Source: Leptofilum sp050292445 (GTDB lineage Bacteria; Chloroflexota; Anaerolineae; Promineifilales; Promineifilaceae). From it: a stretch of 27,703 nt of DNA. Position 1 is the first letter of the stretch. Every line of letters begins with the position of its first letter. Location: contig JBNKLQ010000051.1 in the NCBI GenBank assembly GCA_050292445.1, positions 1 through 27,703 on the forward strand, written 5' to 3'. Under the pieces are notes generated by a model. That model did not search any database. It was not told the origin of the DNA and worked only from the letters and a program-made list of their open reading frames with translations. The translations under genes and the position numbers were made by a program. This document shows positions 23,642 to 27,703 of this stretch, piece after piece.

Positions 23642-24317
23642 GTCCGTTTAATAATTTGCCGTCTTGCAGTTCAATGACCCGTCCGGCAAATTCAGCCATG
23701 CGCGGATCGTGGGTAACAAAAACTACAGTCATCCCCTCTTCGTTCAGCTCTTTGATGAGCCGCATGATGGCAAAGCCGGTCTGGGAATCGAGATCACCTG
23801 TCATTTCGTCGCCAATGAGGATGGGGGGATTGTTGGCCAGAGCACGGGCGATGGCCACGCGCTGCTGCTGCCCGCCAGACAGTTCGCTGGGGTAATGGTG
23901 ACTGCGGTCGCCCAAGCCGACCCGATCTAGCAGCCTGGCGGCTCGTTCGCGCCGCTCTTTGCGAGAGACATTGGCCAGCACCATTGGTGCTTCCACATTT
24001 TCCTGGGCAGTGAAGTTGGAAAGTAGGTTGTAGTTCTGGAAAATAAAGCCCATTTTGTCCAGCCGCAGCCGGGCCAGTTCGTTTTCGCTCAGGGAGACCA
24101 AATTCTGGCCAGCGACGATGAGATGACCCCGGCTGGGTTCATCCAACCCTCCCACCACGTTGAGCAGGGTGGTCTTGCCGGAACCGCTGGGGCCCATCAA
24201 GCAAACAAATTCGCCCTTCTGAATTTCCAGCGAGACACCGCGCAAGGCGGGGACGGCTTCTTTGCCCATCAGGTAAGATTTGTGAATATTATCAACAACA
24301 ATGATTGGTTCGCTCAT
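23631..24317 (-). CDS. ABC transporter ATP-binding protein (MacB/LolD-type)
   Basis: This 228-residue ATPase has every motif: Walker A GPSGSGKTT with K48, Q-loop FIFQNYNLL, signature LSGGQQQR (147-), Walker B ILIGDE with D170-E171, D-loop GDLDSQTG and switch H203 in FVTHDP. The residue after the catalytic Glu is Met (DEMTG), where most MacB/LolD proteins have Pro; this is unlikely to abolish activity. It powers the FtsX-type permease whose gene starts 49 bp downstream. The last residues (GPIT) and the stop are encoded by an 8-bp tandem repeat, so the extreme C-terminus may be recently altered. Confidence 0.94.
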   Translation of the reverse strand: MSEPIIVVDNIHKSYLMGKEAVPALRGVSLEIQKGEFVCLMGPSGSGKTTLLNVVGGLDEPSRGHLIVAGQNLVSLSENELARLRLDKMGFIFQNYNLLSNFTAQENVEAPMVLANVSRKERRERAARLLDRVGLGDRSHHYPSELSGGQQQRVAIARALANNPPILIGDEMTGDLDSQTGFAIMRLIKELNEEGMTVVFVTHDPRMAEFAGRVIELQDGKLLNGPIT

Positions 24318-24341
24318 AAGAAATTGCGTAATTGGATATTG

Positions 24342-24375
24342 GCCACAGAGATCACAAAGAGTTAAGAGAAAAGAG
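24342..24375. repeat. Intergenic 9-bp-period CACAGAG-type repeat
   Basis: The stretch reads GCCACAGAG, ATCACAAAG, AGTTAAGAG and a further AAAGAG, i.e. degenerate 9-mers, upstream of the ATPase gene. It matches the block at 20789-20763 in inverted orientation (18 of the first 20 bases agree at GCCACAGAGA/CACA level by eye). The rest of the gap to 24600 shows no gene or signal I can support. Confidence 0.5.
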
Positions 24376-24601
24376 TTTTATCTGGGTATCGTGGCTATTG
24401 GTAACTAGATGACGCCGTTCTGATTAACACCGCCAAAACCGACGATGTGACAACTTGATAAGGATACCAGTTTTGTCTTAGCCAGGCAGCCATGTTGGCT
24501 TGGGAAAATAGTTTGGTTGGAAACGGTCGTTGCTCATCGCACTGTACGGGGTTGCCGGAAAGGGGTTGCAAAGTTGTAGGAATGACCAAAACGTTTTCTG
24601 T

Positions 24602-24607
24602 TATAAT
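24602..24607 (+). promoter_or_regulatory. TATAAT -10 element implying a leaderless transcript
   Basis: A consensus TATAAT ends 6 nt before the ATG at 24614, which puts the expected transcription start at or beside the A of the start codon. No Shine-Dalgarno sequence precedes the ATG. A well-spaced -35 box is not visible. Confidence 0.5.
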
Positions 24608-24613
24608 GCCCAC

Positions 24614-24961
24614 ATGAATGCTTATCAGCTAACGGCCCAAAAACGAGTGCAAAAACAGCAAGAAGCTGTGGCAAAACGCCAAGAAAAAGCCTGGAAACTG
24701 GCACGAACGGCCGCTTCGCTTTTGAAGAAAGAATTCGGCGCGGCACAGGTCGCAATTTTTGGTTCTTTGGTTCAGCCAAAGCTGTTTCATCGGCGTTCGG
24801 ATGTGGACTTGGCCGTTTGGGGGCTGGATGAAAGCGAATATTATCGAGCCGTTTCTCGCCTTTTGAGCCTGGACCCGGACATCTCCTTTGATTTAATCGA
24901 AGTGGAACAGGCTTCCCTGCGTCTACAAGAAAAAATAGAACGTGAAGGACAACTATTATGA
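24614..24961 (+). CDS. MNT-type nucleotidyltransferase (antitoxin-like)
   Basis: This 115-residue protein has a basic helical N-terminal extension (1-40, ending KLARTAASLLKKEFG) and then the minimal nucleotidyltransferase core: VAIFGSL with G50-S51, D63 and D65 in SDVDLAVWG, and a third acidic D93 in ISFDLIEVE. Family members transfer AMP to a partner HEPN toxin and thereby silence it, or act as DNA-polymerase-beta-like enzymes. Frame remains open upstream, but ATG at 24614 gives a normal length and lies just after a -10 box. Its TGA overlaps the ATG of the next gene by four bases (ATGA), which is typical of MNT/HEPN pairs. Confidence 0.85.
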   Translation: MNAYQLTAQKRVQKQQEAVAKRQEKAWKLARTAASLLKKEFGAAQVAIFGSLVQPKLFHRRSDVDLAVWGLDESEYYRAVSRLLSLDPDISFDLIEVEQASLRLQEKIEREGQLL

Positions 24962-25428
24962 GAGAATATGTTGCGCTTTCCAGCCGCATCCAGGAAGCAA
25001 CGGCTGAGCTAAACACGCTCGTTGACCGTACACAACGTTTACGAAACAAGGCTGTTGATACACCAGATGAAGATTATTGGGATGGGGTAGCACTGAATTT
25101 GCATGGTTTTTATACGGCCGTCGAGCAAATCTTCGAAGATATTGCCCGCACCATTGACCAAAATGTGCCCGATAGTTCCCAGTGGCACCGGGATCTTTTG
25201 CTACAAATGTCAGCAAAACTAAAAGATATACGTCCGGCTGTGATCAGCCGCGAAACACGTCGTTGCCTGGACCAGTTTCGTGGGTTCAGGCATGTGGTAC
25301 GAAATGTGTATACGTTTACGCTTTATCCCACGCGCATGACCGAGCTAGTTGAGCAACTACCTGATTGCCATACGGCCGTTGCAGCCGATCTTGCCGAATT
25401 TGCCCGTTTCCTCAATTCTGTAGATTAG
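24958..25428 (+). CDS. HEPN (HepT-like) protein, putative ribonuclease toxin
   Basis: This 156-residue all-helical protein has the HEPN layout: a long first helix (LSSRIQEATAELNTLVDRTQRL), ALNLHGFYTAVEQIFEDIARTID, and near the end FRGFRHVVRNVYTF (107-120). The catalytic HEPN motif is R-x4-6-H-x-Y; here R111 is followed after four residues by N116 and then Y118, with a His at 112, so it is a divergent version. It is translationally coupled to the MNT gene, and together they resemble an MNT/HEPN (type VII-like) toxin-antitoxin module. Its stop overlaps the stop of the convergent asparaginase gene. Whether it still cuts RNA is uncertain. Confidence 0.8.
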   Translation: MREYVALSSRIQEATAELNTLVDRTQRLRNKAVDTPDEDYWDGVALNLHGFYTAVEQIFEDIARTIDQNVPDSSQWHRDLLLQMSAKLKDIRPAVISRETRRCLDQFRGFRHVVRNVYTFTLYPTRMTELVEQLPDCHTAVAADLAEFARFLNSVD

Positions 25429-26450
25429 TCCGGCCGTTCCAATTCCCCCCTCAAACTTTGCTGCATCTTCACCTTCACCACCTCGACGTCTGGCTCGGTG
25501 CTGAGCAGGTAGGCCAGCTTGGTCAGCGCCGCTTCGGCCGTCATGTCGTAGCCACTCAGCAGGCCGATGTCGGCTAGGGCAGAGCCAGTGGCGTATTTAG
25601 TCAGGTCCACACTGCCGCGCAAACATTGCGTGCAGTCCACAATTACCACGCCACGCTCAATGGCGGCGGCCATCACCTTTAGAAATGCCGGATCGTTGGT
25701 GGGAGCATTGCCCGCACCGTACGTTTCCAGCACTAGACCGCGCAGCGGTGGCTGGAGCACATTCTCTAAAATGAGAGCCGACATGCCAGGGTAGAGCCGC
25801 AGCGCGCCTACCTCACCCGGTTCGCGGATGGTTTGCAGATTGATGGGTGATAAGGGGAGAGACGGCCGTTTCACCAGCGACCAATTCACCTCCACATCAA
25901 TCCCCAACGTAGCCAATGGCAGGCAGTTGGGCGACTCAAAGGCATCAAAGCCATCGGCGTCTACCTTAACCACGCGGCAGCCCCGGAAAAGCTGGCTGTG
26001 AAACAGCAGGCCCACTTCTGGGATGGCATAGTTGGCCGCCAGCATCAGGGCGGCAATCAGGTTATTCTGGGCATCGTTGCGAATTTCGCACAGGGGAATT
26101 TGGGAGCCGGTGCAGATGACCGGCTTGCCCAGCCCATCCAGCATGAAGGCCAAGGCCGAGGCGGTGTAAGCCATCGTGTCTGTGCCATGCAGGACGATGA
26201 AGCCGTCGTATTCATCGTAATGATCGCAGATGTCGGTAGCGATGCGCGACCAGTCGCCGGGGGTCATGTTGGGCGAATCGAGCAGTGGATCATACTGATT
26301 GATAGTGAATTGGGGCAGCTCCGGGTGGTGGAAGGCGGGGTTGTCGGCCATGAGGCGTTGGAGGAAGTTGGGGATGGGGAGGTAACGGCCGTTCACCCGC
26401 TGCATCCCAATCGTGCCCCCCGTGTAAGCAATATAAACTTTTTTAGACAT
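25425..26450 (-). CDS. ansA: L-asparaginase, cytoplasmic type I
   Basis: This 341-residue enzyme would hydrolyse L-asparagine to aspartate and ammonia. It carries both active-site loops: YTGGTIG with nucleophile T13, and VLHGTDTMAYTASAL with T90-D91. K162 in RVVKVDADGFDAF completes the second catalytic triad, matching E. coli AnsA spacing. There is no signal peptide, and length and CTGSQIPL segment fit the type I (AnsA) branch, not the periplasmic type II. It is transcribed alone, divergently from the AhpD-like gene, and its stop overlaps that of the HEPN gene. A glutaminase or Glu-tRNA-amidotransferase-like activity is less likely. Confidence 0.93.
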   Translation of the reverse strand: MSKKVYIAYTGGTIGMQRVNGRYLPIPNFLQRLMADNPAFHHPELPQFTINQYDPLLDSPNMTPGDWSRIATDICDHYDEYDGFIVLHGTDTMAYTASALAFMLDGLGKPVICTGSQIPLCEIRNDAQNNLIAALMLAANYAIPEVGLLFHSQLFRGCRVVKVDADGFDAFESPNCLPLATLGIDVEVNWSLVKRPSLPLSPINLQTIREPGEVGALRLYPGMSALILENVLQPPLRGLVLETYGAGNAPTNDPAFLKVMAAAIERGVVIVDCTQCLRGSVDLTKYATGSALADIGLLSGYDMTAEAALTKLAYLLSTEPDVEVVKVKMQQSLRGELERPD

Positions 26451-26553
26451 GATTTTGTGTTCCTCGGTTCAAGTAGGGTTGACTAATTGTCGCCCTGCCA
26501 AACCATTTTGCCAACCACCTGCATCCTTTCCCCTCTTTTGCTATCATCTCGTT

Positions 26554-26575
26554 GGTCAAGTTTACAGACTTGACC
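26554..26575. promoter_or_regulatory. 8-bp perfect inverted repeat, candidate operator of the AhpD-like gene
   Basis: GGTCAAGT (26554-26561) and ACTTGACC (26568-26575) flank a 6-bp spacer. The palindrome ends 5 bp before the AGGAG ribosome site of the AhpD-like gene and lies in the 142-bp divergent gap shared with the asparaginase gene. Size and position suit a dimeric repressor site. Confidence 0.5.
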
Positions 26576-26592
26576 CAATAAGGAGAGCGAAG

Positions 26593-27144
26593 ATGGCCTG
26601 GATTAAAATGATCTCTATGGAAGAAGCCGCCGGGGCACTAAAGGCGATGTATGAAAAATATATCGAGTCGGCGGGCGTAGTAGACAACATCCTGCGCATC
26701 CACAGTCTGAATCCCAAGTCGCTGCGTACCCATTACGATTTGTACGCCCACCTCATGCGGGGCAAATCAGACCTAAGCCGGACGCAGCGGGAGATGATTG
26801 CCGTGGTCGCCTCGGTGGCCAACAAATGCCATTACTGAATTGTCCATCACGGAGCCGGGTTGCTCCGCCTGACCAACGACAAAGCGCTTGTCGAAGCCCT
26901 CAAAACAGGGTGGCGCAGCGCCAATTTAAGCGACGCCGACCGGGAAATGTTGTCTTACGCAGAAAAACTTACGCTCACCCCTTGGGATATGCTAAAAGCC
27001 GACGTCATCGCCTTGCGCAACGTAGGCTTTAGCGATGCGGCGATTTTGGATATAAATCAGGTGACAGGGTATTATGCCTTTGTTAATCGCCTGGCCGATG
27101 GGCTGGGGGTTGAGCTGGAGGCGTACCGATTAAAAGAGCAGTAA
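26593..27144 (+). CDS. AhpD-like peroxidase-related selenoprotein (in-frame TGA read as Sec)
   Basis: The frame from ATG 26593 (AGGAG upstream) to TAA 27142-27144 is open for 183 residues if TGA at 26836-26838 is read through. The product is a carboxymuconolactone-decarboxylase/AhpD-fold protein of normal length for the peroxidase-related family. The active site reads REMIAVVASVANKC79-H-Y-U82-I-V-H85-H86-G, so the TGA replaces exactly the second Cys of the CxxC-x3-H motif. Homology continues downstream (GLLRLTNDKALVEALKTG, then DMLKADVIALRNVGFSD), with no frameshift. A SECIS-like hairpin follows. AhpD-like CxxU selenoproteins are known from other bacteria. TGA is a normal stop elsewhere in the window. 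The alternative is a nonsense-mutated gene; exact placement and the hairpin argue against it. Confidence 0.88.
26836..26838 (+). other. Selenocysteine (UGA) codon
   Basis: TGA at codon 82 of the AhpD-like gene occupies the resolving/peroxidatic cysteine position of the CxxC motif and is followed in frame by conserved IVHHGAG. Confidence 0.85.
26850..26867 (+). promoter_or_regulatory. Bacterial SECIS-like stem-loop
   Basis: CGGAGC-CGGGTT-GCTCCG is a perfect 6-bp stem with a 6-nt loop. It starts 11 nt after the TGA, and the loop guanine (26857) is 19 nt from the TGA, within the range known for bacterial SECIS elements. The G near the 5' side of the apical loop and the G-U content match what SelB recognises. 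The stem is inside the coding sequence, as bacterial SECIS elements are. Confidence 0.82.
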
Positions 27145-27170
27145 TCGGTAGGGCAGTAATCAGTAAACAG
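27139..27170. repeat. Short degenerate repeat overlapping the selenoprotein stop codon
   Basis: CAGTAATC occurs at 27139-27146 and again at 27154-27161, followed by CAGTAAACAG. The TAA stop at 27142-27144 lies in the first copy. A small AGCCC-AAAA-GGGCT hairpin follows at 27181-27194, before the next gene. Confidence 0.4.
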
Positions 27171-27242
27171 TTTGATTTTTAGCCCAAAAGGGCTTGCACA
27201 ACTAGCCGGGGGATTTATCCTTCGGCGGAGGTAGCATAACGA

Positions 27243-27703
27243 ATGAGCGAATTGGTTTTGACACAGCAGCGGGACACAATCTTTGAAATCATTTTGAATC
27301 GGCCAGACAAGCGAAATGCAATGAATACGGAACTGGTTGAGGGGTTGGATACGGCCGTTCAAACCGCCAATCGCACCCCCAACATCCGCACCGTGATCAT
27401 TCGGGGGGAAGGCAAAGTGTTTTCCGCTGGAATCGACGTGAGCAACTTGCTGGGGCTGGCGCAAAAATACGGCCCGCACTGGCAGCAGCGTATGCGCAGC
27501 ATCACCGATGATTTTCAGGCAGTGCATACCCGGCTGGAGCGGTTGGAGATTCCCACCATTGCCCTGCTGCACGGCTACTGCCTGGGGCTGGCGATGGAGC
27601 TGGCCCTGGCCTGCGACATCCGCATTGCCGCCGAAGGCACCCAAATGGGGCTGCCGGAAACGCGCCTGGGCATCATCCCCGATGTGGGCGGCACCACGCG
27701 GCT
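27243..27703 (+). CDS. Enoyl-CoA hydratase/isomerase family protein (truncated by right edge)
   Basis: The first 153 codons are present from ATG 27243, with GGAGGT 10 nt upstream. Crotonase landmarks are clear: ILNRPDKRNAMN near the start, IRGEGKVFSAGIDVSNL for CoA binding and the first oxyanion NH, PTIALLHGYCLGLAMELALACDIRIAAE, and GLPETRLGIIPDVGGTTR. Both Glu positions used for hydration (in AMELA and LPETRLG) are kept, so hydratase activity is likely, but isomerase or dehalogenase members share these blocks. The oxyanion-loop GGG is LGL here. It lies 98 bp after the selenoprotein in the same direction and may be co-transcribed with it. Confidence 0.9.
   Translation, partial: MSELVLTQQRDTIFEIILNRPDKRNAMNTELVEGLDTAVQTANRTPNIRTVIIRGEGKVFSAGIDVSNLLGLAQKYGPHWQQRMRSITDDFQAVHTRLERLEIPTIALLHGYCLGLAMELALACDIRIAAEGTQMGLPETRLGIIPDVGGTTR

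Larger units (their letters stand above)
958..27358. repeat. Dispersed palindromic octamer ACGGCCGT (about 38 copies)
   Basis: By hand count the exact octamer occurs about 38 times, including 958, 1701, 2269, 2764, 2998, 4486, 6083, 6144, 7718, 8204, 8696, 8867, 9029, 9351, 9602, 10621, 11909, 11942, 12832, 14363, 14731, 14858, 14890, 15509, 18955, 19000, 19290, 20276, 20603, 21144, 21683, 22428, 23313, 25114, 25372, 25862, 26385 and 27351. More than ten further CGGCCG sites differ at one end base. Flanks are mostly A on the left and T or A on the right; no copy is preceded by C. Copies lie in genes of every family and in different reading frames. Confidence 0.9.

Noticed and set aside
24395..24613. 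72-residue frame on the minus strand between the ATPase and MNT genes
   Set aside because: There is no ribosome site or recognisable family, and the start overlaps the MNT promoter.
24534..25049. 171-residue frame antisense to the MNT and HEPN genes
   Set aside because: The plus-strand genes have clear family motifs; the antisense frame has none.
26593..26838. Short protein ending at TGA, with a separate downstream gene starting near 26860 (pseudogene reading)
   Set aside because: Both halves are in one frame, together give a full-length AhpD-like protein, the TGA replaces the catalytic Cys, and a SECIS-like hairpin follows.
27181..27194. AGCCC-AAAA-GGGCT as terminator of the selenoprotein gene
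   Set aside because: The stem is only 5 bp and no T-run follows on the plus strand; the T-run lies before it.
27072..27644. 190-residue minus-strand frame
   Set aside because: It is antisense to the enoyl-CoA hydratase gene, which has conserved motifs and a ribosome site.

Overview
The window looks like chromosomal DNA of a free-living bacterium, most likely a member of the Chloroflexota (Anaerolineae/Ardenticatenia-like). This is inference. It rests on the secreted protein with long Thr/Pro/Asn-rich TNTPT linkers, the lipoprotein-anchored ABC efflux adaptor, the MNT/HEPN pair, and period-8/9 intergenic repeats. I see no rRNA, tRNA, phage, transposase or CRISPR. A palindromic octamer, ACGGCCGT, occurs about 38 times by hand count (about 0.4 expected for a random octamer), resembling HIP1 of cyanobacteria.

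Left part, 1-14.9 kb, all on the minus strand: a sulfated exopolysaccharide locus. In transcription order it encodes a small unknown protein, a monotopic phosphoglycosyl transferase that starts the lipid-linked sugar, a Gfo/Idh/MocA oxidoreductase and a DegT/WbpE-type aminotransferase (amino-sugar nucleotide synthesis), a 1385-residue secreted beta-propeller/CBM96-like protein, a Wzz chain-length protein fused to a degenerate GGDEF domain, a Wzx-type flippase, three tandem paralogous sulfotransferases, a membrane-anchored polysaccharide lyase-like protein, and the N-terminal part of an O-antigen-ligase-like membrane protein running off the left edge.

Middle, 15.1-18.5 kb, minus strand: a regulatory cassette. 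It has a receiver-only protein whose phosphoacceptor Asp is replaced by Asn, a membrane PAS-PAS histidine kinase, and a DNA-binding response regulator with a winged-helix output. Between the regulator and the polysaccharide locus lie three tandem 11-bp direct repeats, a plausible binding site linking the two.

Right part, 18.6-27.7 kb: a YchJ/SEC-C protein; a MacAB-like ABC efflux set (ATPase, 928-residue permease, lipoprotein adaptor); a nucleotidyltransferase/HEPN toxin-antitoxin-like pair with an apparently leaderless promoter; a type I asparaginase; an AhpD-like peroxidase-related gene; and the start of an enoyl-CoA hydratase gene.

The most striking item is the AhpD-like gene at 26593-27144. 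An in-frame TGA sits exactly at the second cysteine of the CxxC redox motif, and a perfect 6-bp stem with a CGGGTT loop follows 11 nt later, as expected for a bacterial SECIS. I read it as a selenoprotein, not a pseudogene.
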